64,000 bases of DNA, taken from the NCBI RefSeq assembly GCF_014217565.1, contig NZ_CP043661.1:992001-1056000 (forward strand). Reading direction: 5' to 3'. Below the pieces are notes generated by a model. It saw nothing but the letters and a program-made list of their open reading frames with translations. It was not told the DNA's origin and made no database searches. The position numbers were made by a program, and so were the translations under genes. Positions 34,041 through 43,077 of the stretch are shown piece by piece. This stretch comes from Kribbella qitaiheensis (GTDB taxonomy: Bacteria > Actinomycetota > Actinomycetes > Propionibacteriales > Kribbellaceae). The first letter of the stretch is position 1; each line of letters opens with the position of its first letter.

Positions 34041-34307
34041 ATGTCGAGAAGGCTTGTCATGACCAAACAGGGCAGTTTCAAACGCGCCGTCCGCGAACGG
34101 GCACGCGAGACCGGGCAGCGGTACACCCAAGCACTCGCCGATCTGGAACAGATCAACAGATCGCCGTTCGCGCGTACCCGCCCGTTCGAACACTTCGACC
34201 TCAAGACCCACCTTGAGACGCGGTACGGAATTCAGATCAGCTCGCTGGCCAACTCCGTCGTCGGATCGGCGGCACTCACCGAACCACCGCCGGCACAACG
34301 ACAATGA
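34041..34307 (+). CDS. Small basic protein of unknown function
   Basis: The frame from ATG 34041 (or 34059, MTKQGSFKRAV) gives 88 or 82 residues: a basic helical module KRAVRERARETGQRYTQALA, then FEHFDLKTHLETRYGIQISS. Similar short modules begin larger actinobacterial phosphotransferase- or toxin-like proteins, so it may be the front of a truncated gene. GGGGCGAGG lies before the first ATG. Confidence that it is expressed is moderate; no function is assigned. Confidence 0.45.
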   Translation: MSRRLVMTKQGSFKRAVRERARETGQRYTQALADLEQINRSPFARTRPFEHFDLKTHLETRYGIQISSLANSVVGSAALTEPPPAQRQ

Positions 34308-34461
34308 AGCGGATGTATCTCCACCCAACGACCGCCAACCGGACGCATGCAGACCGCACGAGCGGTCTGGCTTCAAACTCCTTCGTAAGTCGGGACCAAC
34401 CCGCTACTACGTCAAGGAACTCACCAGCATCGACACCCTCTAAGACCGGCCCGATATCTCA

Positions 34462-34611
34462 GAGCCCGGTCGCCTGCCGTGGCCTCGGCGCCTGCTACCG
34501 GAGGCGCTCGTCGAGGTCGATGAGTGGCTCGAGGGATACCGCATCCTGTGGAAGAGCCGCCTCTCCGCGTTGCACACGGAGATCGTACGAGGAAAGAAGG
34601 AACGCGAGTGA
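34462..34611 (+). pseudogene. ArsR-family regulator, C-terminal remnant
   Basis: The frame ending at TGA 34609 encodes LLPEALVEVDEWLEGYRILW, then KSRLSALHTEIVRGKKERE: the C-terminal helix of ArsR regulators that pair with SRPBCC proteins. A stop at 34441 and the absence of the winged helix show that the DNA-binding part is missing. Its stop overlaps the GTG of the SRPBCC gene (GTGA), as in intact ArsR-SRPBCC operons. Confidence 0.6.
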
Positions 34612-35132
34612 AGACCATCGGGACCAGGCGAGCGCTCGACGAGAGCCGTGGCACGGTACGCGTCGAGGACGTCTACGACACCGACATCGACGACCTGTGG
34701 CAGGCGTGTACTACGCCGCAGCGACTCGCGCGCTGGATCGCCCGGGTGTCCGGCGAACTGCACGAAGGCGGCACGATCCATGCCGTCTTCACGAGCACCT
34801 GGAGCGGACCCGCCAGGATCGAGGTGTGCGAGGCGCCGCACCACTTGCTGCTCACGACGGAGCCGGGTGGCGAGGAGGAGTCCCAGCTCGAGGCCTGGCT
34901 CACGGTAGAAGGATCGCGGACCAAGCTCGTGGTCGAGCAACGCGGCCTACCGGTCGGCTCACTGCACTTCCACGGAGCCGGCTGGCAGGCCCACCTCGAG
35001 GACCTCGCCCGCTCACTGACGATCGACGGTCCAGTACACCCCGACGGCTGGTCGGCCCGGACCCCGGCCCCAACCTGGAAAGACCGCTGGACCGAACTCA
35101 TATCCGACTACCAGAACTCGCCGCCCAGCTGA
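34608..35132 (+). CDS. SRPBCC/AHSA1-domain protein
   Basis: The 174-residue protein begins at GTG 34608, with VRVEDVYDTDIDDLWQACTT then PQRLARWIARVSGELHEGGT and WTELISDY at the end: the START-like Aha1 domain of the type co-transcribed with ArsR regulators. These bind hydrophobic ligands in a helix-grip pocket. The partner ArsR upstream is reduced to its tail and the following glyoxalase is truncated, so this may be the only intact gene of the former operon. Confidence 0.82.
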   Translation: MKTIGTRRALDESRGTVRVEDVYDTDIDDLWQACTTPQRLARWIARVSGELHEGGTIHAVFTSTWSGPARIEVCEAPHHLLLTTEPGGEEESQLEAWLTVEGSRTKLVVEQRGLPVGSLHFHGAGWQAHLEDLARSLTIDGPVHPDGWSARTPAPTWKDRWTELISDYQNSPPS

Positions 35133-35242
35133 TGTCCGACCACATCAGGCTCGACGGCGTCACGGTGAACGCACCCGACGCGCTCGCCCTCGCGGAGTTC
35201 TACGCCGAGATCACCGGCGGCGCCTGCCCGCCAACAGGATGA
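35132..35242 (+). pseudogene. Glyoxalase/VOC protein, truncated after about 30 codons
   Basis: ATG 35132 overlaps the SRPBCC stop (TGATG) and encodes MSDHIRLDGVTVNAPDALAL, then AEFYAEITGG, the start of a VOC module. After that the frame runs into GACPPTG and a stop. A normal module is about 120 residues, so 3' sequence was lost, with a junction near 35220. Confidence 0.65.
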
Positions 35243-35602
35243 TGCTCCGCGCCTCTCACAAATGACCAGATGCGAGAGTTCTGCGAGACGCCTTGGAGTG
35301 ATCAACGTTCTCGCAGGTCGCCGTTCGCAGAAATCCTCTCAAAACCCGGACTGTCCGGCCGGCCGGCAGCAGACCCAACCGGTGACGTGAGGTGAAGCTG
35401 GCCAGCGCCACCCGGTACGGGTCAGCTCATTGGTCACGATGGTGGGGCCAGGAAAGAGCAACCCGCATCGGAACCAGGGCGGGCGGTAACCCCGCCCGCG
35501 TCGGCTCGCTAACGCCGCTGGCGGCTCGGTGCTGCTCAAGCCCCGAGTACCGCCACTCCCCCGTGACCCACCTCGGCGAGCAGGACACGTCGCTGCTGAT
35601 GC
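35243..35602. other. Intergenic stretch of 360 bp without a gene
   Basis: Nothing coding is supported. It holds a loose inverted repeat around CTGCGAGA (near 35283) and TCTCGCAG (near 35312), and a GC hairpin at 35479-35499. It begins at the truncation point of the glyoxalase gene, so it may mark a deletion or excision junction, but no transposase ends or direct repeats were found. Confidence 0.4.
35479..35499. terminator. GC-rich hairpin
   Basis: GCGGGCGG (35479-35486) pairs with CCGCCCGC (35492-35499) across a 5-nt loop. It lies about 100 nt past the stop of the minus-strand unknown gene and could terminate it. Confidence 0.4.
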
Positions 35603-36376
35603 TCAGCGCCTGTGGCTCCTGCATGCGTGGAGGTGGTGGCCCCAGGCGAGGAGTGCAGAAGCGTCCTCCGCCCAGACGGCGGTGCCTGTCACCTCCGGAC
35701 CTAATTGGATCCGGTCGAGGAACTCGAACCAGGCTTCGCTTCGCCACTGTTCGGCGCGCTCACTGTCACGGAACTGGAAGCCCCGCCACGTCGACTGGTG
35801 AGGGGGGTAACCCGGTTCTGGGGGAGGCGGGTAGGGGCACGGGACAGCGTCAATGCCGTCCTTCGACAGAGCTTGCAGTACTTGCCTCGCCACCATTTCC
35901 CGGTGGCCGGTTGCCTCCCCCCACTGACGGGTCCGATCGTCGTAGTAGGGCTCTGCGAAGACCTGCAGCTCGGGCGTCCGGGCCTCCACTTGCTGCCAGA
36001 CCGCCTCACTCCACGGTCCCAGCCCCACCGAGGCGCGCAGGATGTGCCGCATCCGCTGTCCACTGGCCTCGTTGATCGTCTCGGCCAGCACCTCCCAAGG
36101 AATGTCGCGTTGGTGCCGGTCTCCGATCCGCACACCGATCCGCAGCGTCGGCCCTCGGCGTAGCAACCGCAACTCGAACTGTCGGAATTCGCCTTCTCCG
36201 CCGCACCAGGCAAACTCTGCGGCGGTCACGTCGGCCAAGGGGTACCGCGCGGTCCGCGAACGGGGAAGCGGGTTGAGCCGGCGGGTGACGCTGATCGTCA
36301 CGCCGTCGAAAGTCACACGGACCCAGCGGGTGTGCGCCTGCAGCGGTGGCGGGCTCAACAGCGGACGGGCAGTCAT
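35603..36376 (-). CDS. Conserved-looking hypothetical protein
   Basis: The 257-residue protein (MTARPLLSPPPLQ...) is unrecognised. ATG 36376 follows GGAGG with 4-nt spacing, which argues for real expression. The first half has strand-rich segments (VRVTFDGVTISVTRRL, FELRLLRRGPTLRIGVRIGD) like a PH-type or beta-sandwich domain; the second half is charged and Trp-rich (WGEATGHREMVARQVLQAL, WRGFQFRDSERAEQW). No signal peptide or membrane helix. The TPR gene lies just upstream on the same strand. Confidence 0.55.
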   Translation of the reverse strand: MTARPLLSPPPLQAHTRWVRVTFDGVTISVTRRLNPLPRSRTARYPLADVTAAEFAWCGGEGEFRQFELRLLRRGPTLRIGVRIGDRHQRDIPWEVLAETINEASGQRMRHILRASVGLGPWSEAVWQQVEARTPELQVFAEPYYDDRTRQWGEATGHREMVARQVLQALSKDGIDAVPCPYPPPPEPGYPPHQSTWRGFQFRDSERAEQWRSEAWFEFLDRIQLGPEVTGTAVWAEDASALLAWGHHLHACRSHRR

Positions 36377-36406
36377 CAAGCCTCCTTTTCCGTTGACCGG
36401 AGGCCC

Positions 36407-36917
36407 CTACGAAATACGGTTCAGCTCCGTCAGGTTCGCCCTTACCAGCCTGGTCAGAGGGTGCTTCCTGCCCAGGACCCTACGGCAGTCGACGAGGGTC
36501 TGCTCGAACAGCGCGGCGGCTGCGTCCCGGTCTCCCGCCTCGTGGTATGCGTCAGCGAGACCGTTGCGAGTGTTCAACGTGTCGGCATGGTACGGGCCCA
36601 GCACCCGCACCCGGGCGGTCAAGGTCTGCTCGAACAGCGCGGCAGCCCGCTCCCAATCCCCCAGCCCACATCACGGCATTGGCCAGGTTGTTACGGGTGC
36701 TCAGCGTGTCCAGATGGTCCCCGCCCTGCGTCCGCACCTGAACGGACAGAATCTGCTCGAAGAGTGGAACTGCACGCGCCGGATCACCAGCCTCCACATA
36801 GGCGACAGCGAGAGCGTTGCGGCCCGCCAGGTCCTCCAAGTCGATGTCAGCCGCCCGATTGATGTTCCGGCCAACCCAAGCGGCCATCCTCCAACGTGGG
36901 GTCATACCCACCATCAT
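36407..36917 (-). pseudogene. TPR-repeat protein, frameshifted
   Basis: Two frames together encode about four tetratricopeptide units: AVAYVEAGDPARAVPLFEQI and HLDTLSTRNNLANAVMWAG in one frame, then DWERAAALFEQTLTARVRVL and GLADAYHEAGDRDAAAALFEQ in the other, ending LTRLVRANLTELNRIS. The join requires removing one C from the C5 run at 36658-36662 (plus strand). These repeats are typical of actinobacterial NB-ARC/TPR proteins, and this small gene may be a fragment of one. TPRs mediate protein contacts. Confidence 0.68.
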
Positions 36918-37119
36918 CGACTGCCGAGTCGGACCCTGTCACGGCTCGGCAAGGCGGCCCGGCAACTCCCCAGCCACACCGCCGAAAGCCCTCACCTCAG
37001 CACCACTGCAGAAATGGGTACTGAGATAACGCCGACCTGCGAAGTCGGCGCGCAGGTGACGGCAACGCCCGGATCGGATAGCGTTTTCCAGAATTGGACG
37101 AACTAGACGAAAGGGCAAG

Positions 37120-38214
37120 ATGTCTGACTCGACGAACAACCACCAGGTCGCGATCGTGGGCTGCGGGATCATCGGCCGCACCCACGCCGAAACCATCGCC
37201 GCCCGGCCGGATGCAACCGTGACCGCGCTGGTCGACGGTGATCCGGCCGCGCGGGAGGCGCTGGCGACCTGGCTCAAAGAGACCGGTCAGCCGGAGCCGA
37301 AAACGTACGACGACCTGACGGCCGCTCTGTCGGGATCAGACATCTCGCTCGTCGCCATCTGCACGCCGAGCGGTACCCACGCCGCGCTCGCCGAGCAGGC
37401 ACTCGGCGAGGAGAAGCACGTCGTCATCGAGAAGCCACTCGACGTCGACCTCATCCGCGCCCGCCGCCTAGGCGCCGCGGCCACCAGGGCGGCGAACCAC
37501 GGTGTCGTCTCGTCGGTGATCAGCCAGCACCGCTTCGACCCTGGAAGTGCCCGCATCGCCCAGGCCATCCAGGCCGGGCCGGTTCGGCCAGCTGACCTCG
37601 GCAGTCGCCTCCGTCGCCTGGTGGCGAAGCGACGAGTACTACGCGTCCGCCGGCTGGCGTGGCACCTGGGAACAGGACGGCGGCGGCGCACTGATGAACC
37701 AGGGCGTCCATACCGTCGACCTGCTGCTGTGGTTCATGGGCCGGCCGGTGAACATCCAGGCCCAGGCGATCCGCGCGGCCCACCACGCAATCGAGGTCGA
37801 GGACACCGTGGTCGCCACCCTGACCTTCGAGTCCGGCGCGGTCGCCACCCTGCATGCGACGACCGCCGCGTTCCCGGGCGGCCGGACCCGCGTCTCGGTG
37901 CACGGAACCGAAGGCGGCGCAGAGCTCGAGGACGACGAACTGCGCCGCTTCAACGTCGACGGCTCCACCGACGAGGTAACGGTCGACGCGGAGCAGCCGG
38001 GCGGCCACGTCGCACAGTACGAGGACATTTTCGATGCCATCGGCAACGGCAAGCAGCCGGGCATCACCGTCCACGACGCCATCGACGCGCTCGCCACAGT
38101 GCGCGCGGTCTACGTCGCCTCGACGTTGCAGCGGCCGGTCAAGTTCGTCGATGTCCTCGAAGGCCGCTACGACGACGTGGAGGTCAGCAGAGGTATCGGT
38201 CTGCCGCCGAGCTG
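37120..38214 (+). pseudogene. Gfo/Idh/MocA-family oxidoreductase, one frameshift
   Basis: ATG 37120 (RBS AAAGGG) opens a Rossmann domain: VAIVGCGIIGRTHAETIAAR, then TPSGTHAALAEQAL and HVVIEKPLDVD, the EKP motif of the family. The frame is lost after AQAIQAG; deleting one G from 37576-37578 joins it to RFGQLTSAVASVAWWRSDEY, then GGGALMNQGVHTVDLLLWF with the catalytic HTVD region, continuing to PPS at 38214 (about 364 residues). Family members oxidise sugars or inositols with NAD(P). It is opposite in strand to the sugar-acid operon and probably belongs to the same pathway. Confidence 0.8.
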
Positions 38215-38218
38215 AGGC

Positions 38219-38770
38219 TCAGACCTCGCCCGGCTCGCGCTTGTTGAGAATGCGCTGGTAGAGGTTGTGGTCTCGCCACGCACCGTTGATATGCAGGTAG
38301 TCGGGGGCGAACCCGAACTGGGTGAAGCCGTTCTTCTGCAGGACACGCTGGGAGGCCTCATTGTCGACCAGGGTGCTGGCCGCGATCCGGTGCAGGAGGA
38401 GTTCGGTGTCGGCGAGTTCGCAGACCGCGGCGACACCGGCCGAGGCCAGACCCCGGCCGACCTCGGCGGCATCCACCCAGTAGCCGAGATCGGCATTGCG
38501 CCACGGTCCGCGCACGATGTTCGACAGCGTCATCGCGCCGATCACCCGGTCCTCGGTGGCCAGCACCCACGGCACCATCAGGTCGTTGTCGAGCGCGTTC
38601 TGGAACCGCGTGGCCTGGAAGGCCGGCTCGTACCACTCGTCCGTACGCGCCGGCTCCCACGGGCGTAGTTGCTCACGGCATCTGTACTGCGCGGCGCAGA
38701 AGGACTCGGCGTCGGAAGGTCGCACCAGCCGGAGTTCGACATCGGCGGTGAGCTGGCGGGTCAGGTTCAT
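38219..38770 (-). CDS. GNAT-family N-acetyltransferase (RimJ/RimL-like)
   Basis: The 183-residue protein has VELRLVRPSDAESF at the front, the acetyl-CoA-binding region DLGYWVDAAEVGRGLASAGV and the C-terminal LVDNEASQRVLQKNGF typical of RimJ/RimL acetyltransferases, which modify ribosomal proteins or small amines. ATG 38770 overlaps the stop of the ROK gene by 4 nt (ATGA), so it is the last gene of that operon. The link to sugar metabolism is unclear. Confidence 0.82.
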   Translation of the reverse strand: MNLTRQLTADVELRLVRPSDAESFCAAQYRCREQLRPWEPARTDEWYEPAFQATRFQNALDNDLMVPWVLATEDRVIGAMTLSNIVRGPWRNADLGYWVDAAEVGRGLASAGVAAVCELADTELLLHRIAASTLVDNEASQRVLQKNGFTQFGFAPDYLHINGAWRDHNLYQRILNKREPGEV

Positions 38771-39921
38771 TTCGGTAGCCTACGAGCCTGGCTCGAGCCG
38801 CCGACGCGGGGTGTGAAGGCGTCGTGGAAGATCGTCGAGGCGGCGCCCACCGCGGCCGCGTCGGCCTGCAGCATCGACTCCTCCACCGCGACCGTCCGGG
38901 TGCCTTTCGCGATCGGGTGCGAATTCACCGCCCGGTCGATTTCGGAAAGGAACACCCCGGCGATTTCCTTTTCGAACGCCGGGCCGCCGAGAACGATCAG
39001 ATCGATATCGAGTAGATCCACCAGCCCGACCGCACCCTGCGCAATGACCGATGCCACTTGGGTGACCGCCTTCTCGGCGGCCGGATCACCGGCGGCGGCG
39101 GCTTTGCACACCGCCTTGTACGTTTCGCCTCGTCGGTCGCGTTCGGATCGGTCTCGACATATCCGAATCCTTCGGCAATTACCGGCAGCGAGGCCGTCGG
39201 GTTGCATTCGGCCATCATCCGCGGGCCGCCCTGCGTGTCCCACTCGCCCATTTTCAGGGCACACAGCTGACCGAACTCGCCCGCGTTGGCTCTCAGGCCG
39301 CGGTAGATCGAGCCGTTCAGGATCAGTCCGCTGCCGACGCCGGTGCCCAGGTAGAGATAGGCGAAGTCGCAGGCCCGCGCGGACCGGCCGATCCAACGCT
39401 CACCGATCGCCGCCGCCGTGCCGTCCTTCTCCACCAGCACGGGATGGTTGAACCGGTGCTGCAGCAGCTGGCGGATCTCCAGACCGCGCCAGGCCGGCTG
39501 CAACGGCAGGTCCAAGAAGGTGCCGTCGGCATTGATCGGGCCCGGCACAGCCACCCCGACACCGAGCATCGAGGCCGCATCCACCTGACTGATGCTGAGC
39601 GCGGCCGTGACGGTCGCCGAGGCCAGATCCACCAGCCTGCTCGCGTCCAGATCGGCCGCCAGGTCGACGGTCTCGCGCCGCACGATCGCGTTCCTGGGCC
39701 TCCTCGACCAGCAGGCCCTGTTGCAGCAGCACGCGCAGGATCCGCGAGACCGACTGCTGGGTCAGCCCGGTCCGGCGGGAGATCTCGGTCCGGCTGATGA
39801 TGCCCGCCAGCCGGATCGTCTCGATGATCACGGCCTCGTTGAAGGAGCCCAGGTCGTACTGGTTCGCACCGCTTCGCGTCTGCTCGTCGAGCACCGCGGA
39901 GTCATTGTCGGACGTGACCAT
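38767..39921 (-). pseudogene. ROK-family repressor, two frame changes and an apparent internal deletion
   Basis: ATG 39921 behind AGGAGGTG begins a NagC/XylR-type regulator with HTH IISRTEISRRTGLTQQSVSR. After LLQQGLLVEEAQ the frame changes near 39690 into NAIVRRETVDLAADL and the ROK kinase-like domain (GVGVAVPGPINADGTF, YLYLGTGVGSGLI, NAGEFGQL). Near 39130 a second change joins YKAVCKAAAAGDPAA and the C-terminus. Between HTH and ROK domain the usual first strand and ATP-binding glycine motif are absent, suggesting loss of about 40-50 codons. Such repressors sense sugars and control the catabolic operon they sit in. Confidence 0.75.
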
Positions 39922-39981
39922 CGCCCACCTCCTCGTCGCCAACTTTCCCCGTTGAAAAAACGCCCCTGGCAGCCCCCACGG

Positions 39982-40851
39982 CTAGCCGAGACGGTAACCT
40001 GCGGCGCTTGCGAGCGAGCGGACGTATTCGAGGTTCGCCGACGTCCTTTCGGCCGGCGGAACCAGGGTGGAGAAATCCTCCGGGGTGACCCAGCCGTCGT
40101 AGCCGACCGAGAACAGTGCCCGGAACAATTCCGCCAGGTTCGCGCGGCCCTCGCGCAAGGGCACCCATTTCGGCTCCCAGCGCAGCGTTCCGTCGCTATC
40201 CACTCCGGCCAGATGAAACGCGCAGTTCTTCACGTGCACGTGAGCCAGGTATTCACCGAGCAGGTCGAGTCCGTGGGCCGGCTCCTCCCAGCCCTCGATC
40301 ACCAGGTTGCCGATGTCGTGGATCACCCCGACGTACGCTGGATCCAGTCCTTCGAGCAACCGCCGGGCCGCCGACGCGCTCGGCGTCATCGACCCGAAAT
40401 GCAACTCCACCAACGCCCGTACGCCGTGGTGGCGGGCACGGTCCTCGACCCATTCCCAATGCTCCCGGTAGGCCGCGAAAGCCTCGCGATAAGTCTGGCC
40501 GGGTGCAACGTCCAGACCGGCGATCCGGACCTTGTCCGGCTCCGAGCGCGGCGGTTGCGGCCAGCAACCGATCGGTGTCCACCCGCTCGGTGGGCGGCAC
40601 GTAGCCGCCGAGCGCGGAGAACTCGAGCCCTGCCTCTTTGGTGAGGAGGCGGATCGCGTCGAGGTTCTCTTCGAGTCCGGTCAGCGGCCAGGTCGACCGG
40701 TTACCCGCCCAGAACCCGGGAGTGCCGGTGGCCGACTCCACGTGATCGGTGATCCGCCACTCGATCCCGTCCCAACCTTGCGCGGCGAGGATCTCACGGT
40801 TTCCTCGGGAGTCCACTCCGGGGTCGAGTCGGTGAAGACGGCGAATTTCAT
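39982..40851 (-). pseudogene. Sugar phosphate isomerase/epimerase (TIM barrel), two frameshifts
   Basis: ATG 40851 encodes MKFAVFTDSTPEWTPEETV; a missing base near 40800 switches to ILAAQGWDGIEWRITDHVES, and an extra base near 40536-40539 switches again to DKVRIAGLDVAPGQTYREAF. The rest runs clean: VELHFGSMTPSASAARRLLE, HDIGNLVIEGWEEP, HVHVKNCAFH. Rebuilt, it is a ~288-residue xylose-isomerase-like TIM barrel with metal-binding Glu/His residues, acting on sugar acids or keto sugars. The start overlaps the dehydratase stop (ATGA), so it belongs to that operon. Confidence 0.78.
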
Positions 40852-42116
40852 GGCGCTTCCAGGGCACCATCGATGCGCCGGACACCGGCGGCCCACTCGT
40901 CGTGACCGGACAGTTCCGCGGGATAACGTGCGGCCGCCTCCAGGTCGATGTCGATCCCCCAGCCGGGCGCCTCGTTCGGCGTCAGCCAGCCGTCGACGAT
41001 CCGGAGCGTGCCCGGGAACACCTCGTGCGTCGCCTCGTTGTAGATGTGGCCTTCTTGGATGCCGAAGGCAACCGAGCTGACGTCGAGCGCCACGTTGGCG
41101 GCGGCCCCGATCGGCGAGGTGTCCCCCGGACCGTGCCACGCCGTACGGACGCCGCACAGCTCGGCCAGGTCGGCGACCTTGCGCGCCGGGGTGAGACCGC
41201 CGATGTCGGAGATGTGCGAGCGGATGAAGTCGACGCCACCGTCGCGAACCAGCCGAACGGCGTCACCCATCGAGGTGGTCAGCTCACCGACGGCCAACGG
41301 CACCGGCGAAGCCGCCCGTACTTCGGGCAACCGGTCCCAGTGCTCAGGTGCCAGCACGTCCTCGAGGAAGAACAGCCGGTACGGCTCGAGCGATCGGGCC
41401 AGCAGGACGGCTTCCTTGGGCGTCAGGCGCGAGTGGACGTCGTGGAGCAACTCGACGTTGTCCGGCAACGACTGCCGGGCCGCCGCGAACAGGTCCGGCG
41501 TAGTACGGAGGTAGTCGCGTGCCGACCAGCCGTTGCGGTACGGCGCTTCCGGGTACAGCGTGGCCAGCCGAGGCGCGCCGTACCCACCACCACCGGGCGT
41601 CGACACCTGCAGCCGGATGTGACGCCAGCCCTGCGCGACGAAGTCCTTCGCCTGCTCGAGGGTCTGGTCGATGGTGATGCCACCGGCATGGATGTAGGTG
41701 TCGGCAGCGGCGCGCACCTTGCCGCCCAGCAGTTCGTGGACCGGCATGCCGGCCCGCTTACCGGCGATGTCCCACAACGCCTCGTCGATCCCGGAGATCG
41801 CGTTGTTGGTCACCGGGCCGCCACGCCAGTAGCCGGAGAAGCCGGCCAGCCGGACCAGGTCGCCGATATCGCCCGGGTACCGGCCGACCAGCAACCGGGC
41901 CAGGTGCTCGTCGACGAACGTCTTCACCGCCTTCCAGCGTTGCGTGAAGGTCGCACACCCCAGGCCGTACAGCCCGGGCTCGGTGGTGTCGATCTTCACC
42001 ACCACGAGCGGAATGCCTTGCGGTGCGGTGACGATCGCCTGCACGGACCGGATCCGGATGTCATCGCGGACCGGCCAGGGCTGGGCGAAGGTGGCGGGCG
42101 TCTCCTGCGGCATCAA
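40848..42116 (-). CDS. Enolase-superfamily sugar-acid dehydratase (ManD/RspA-like)
   Basis: The 422-residue protein has the mandelate racemase/enolase layout: capping domain, then barrel with LLHDVHSRLTPKEA, FFLEDVLAPEHWD, PLAVGELTTS and the signature AWHGPGDTSPIGAAANVALD of the D-mannonate dehydratase subgroup. Members dehydrate D-mannonate, D-gluconate or other aldonates to 2-keto-3-deoxy acids with Mg. It is intact, unlike its neighbours, and both ends overlap adjacent genes by 4 nt. The exact acid is not predictable from sequence. Confidence 0.83.
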   Translation of the reverse strand: MMPQETPATFAQPWPVRDDIRIRSVQAIVTAPQGIPLVVVKIDTTEPGLYGLGCATFTQRWKAVKTFVDEHLARLLVGRYPGDIGDLVRLAGFSGYWRGGPVTNNAISGIDEALWDIAGKRAGMPVHELLGGKVRAAADTYIHAGGITIDQTLEQAKDFVAQGWRHIRLQVSTPGGGGYGAPRLATLYPEAPYRNGWSARDYLRTTPDLFAAARQSLPDNVELLHDVHSRLTPKEAVLLARSLEPYRLFFLEDVLAPEHWDRLPEVRAASPVPLAVGELTTSMGDAVRLVRDGGVDFIRSHISDIGGLTPARKVADLAELCGVRTAWHGPGDTSPIGAAANVALDVSSVAFGIQEGHIYNEATHEVFPGTLRIVDGWLTPNEAPGWGIDIDLEAAARYPAELSGHDEWAAGVRRIDGALEAP

Positions 42117-42991
42117 ATCTCCAGTCGCTCGGTCGGAAGGTCGAACTGGTGCCGGGCCTTGAACCCGAGCACGGTTCTCGCGGCGGTCAGGTCGAGTGCC
42201 ACCTCGCGCCCGACGAGTCGCCGCAACCGCGGCACCCCCGGCGCGAACGCATCCAGTAGCGCCTCGGTCTCGTACGGCGCGTTGGTGGTGTCGGCCGCGA
42301 CCAGGAACTGGTGCGCCCCCGACAACGAGGCGGTCAGCCCCAGCTCGATCGCGTACGCCGCGTCGCGGGTGTCCAGGTAGGCCCAGCCTTCCCGGACCCC
42401 ATTGCCTGGGTTCTCCCGATAGGCGTCCACCTGCTGCCGCAGTACGTCGGCCGAGTTGGTGTGCGGGAACCGGAACGACACCACGTCGATCCCCCAGTGC
42501 CGCCAGGCCATCCTGGCGGTGTTCTCGTCGTTCTGTTTCGACAGCGAGTACCAGTCGCCGATGTCGGCCGGCACGTTCTCGTCGATCGGGTAGTACGCGG
42601 GCCGTACTTCGTGCGGGTTGTACGGCCCGCCGTACGCGTTGATGCTGCTCGCGATGACCGCGCGATCGATACCGAGGGCACCGGCCTGGGCGAGCACGTT
42701 GAAGGTGGACACCGTGTTGATCGTGTAGACCTCGTACGGCGTACCGGAGCCCGGGGACGGCAGGGCGGCGAGATGCACCACCAGTTCCACGTCGGCCAGC
42801 GCCGTCGCGACGTCCTCCTCCGACCGGGTGTCGCCCACAATCACCCGGTCGGCCTTGAGGTCCGGCGCTGCCACGTTCGTCAACGCCGTCACCAGCGCAC
42901 CGAGCTCGACCAGATGGGTGGTCGTCGCCGAACCGATCCGACCGGCCGCCCCCGTCACCAGCACCCGGCGTCTCGCCAATGGGGAAGTCAA
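42113..42991 (-). CDS. NAD-dependent epimerase/dehydratase (uronate dehydrogenase-like)
   Basis: The 292-residue extended SDR has the dinucleotide motif VTGAAGRIGS, VVHLAALPSPG, the catalytic SSINAYGG (Ser) and DWYSLSKQN (YxxxK). TTG 42991 is used; AGGAGG lies 9 nt upstream, and the TTG overlaps the stop of a permease remnant (TTGA). Uronate dehydrogenases and aldose epimerases of this type feed sugar-acid pathways, which suits the dehydratase coupled behind it. Confidence 0.82.
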   Translation of the reverse strand: MTSPLARRRVLVTGAAGRIGSATTTHLVELGALVTALTNVAAPDLKADRVIVGDTRSEEDVATALADVELVVHLAALPSPGSGTPYEVYTINTVSTFNVLAQAGALGIDRAVIASSINAYGGPYNPHEVRPAYYPIDENVPADIGDWYSLSKQNDENTARMAWRHWGIDVVSFRFPHTNSADVLRQQVDAYRENPGNGVREGWAYLDTRDAAYAIELGLTASLSGAHQFLVAADTTNAPYETEALLDAFAPGVPRLRRLVGREVALDLTAARTVLGFKARHQFDLPTERLEI

Positions 42992-43077
42992 CCTTTTATG
43001 CCTCCTGACATTCCGACACCCCTGAGGAACTGTTTCTGGATTATCAGGAAGAGCATCACAGGGACGTCAGCCGGCGA
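42988..43077 (-). pseudogene. Sugar ABC transporter permease (MalG-like), last ~25 codons only
   Basis: On the minus strand, directly before and overlapping the epimerase start, the frame reads DVPVMLFLIIQKQFLRGVGM SGGIKG and stop. This is the characteristic end of carbohydrate ABC permeases (PVLLLFLxxQRxFxxG...GGxKG). Upstream the frame meets a stop within a few codons and instead lies in the tail of the unknown membrane gene. The transporter genes that once led the operon have been removed, with a junction near 43060-43075. Confidence 0.65.
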
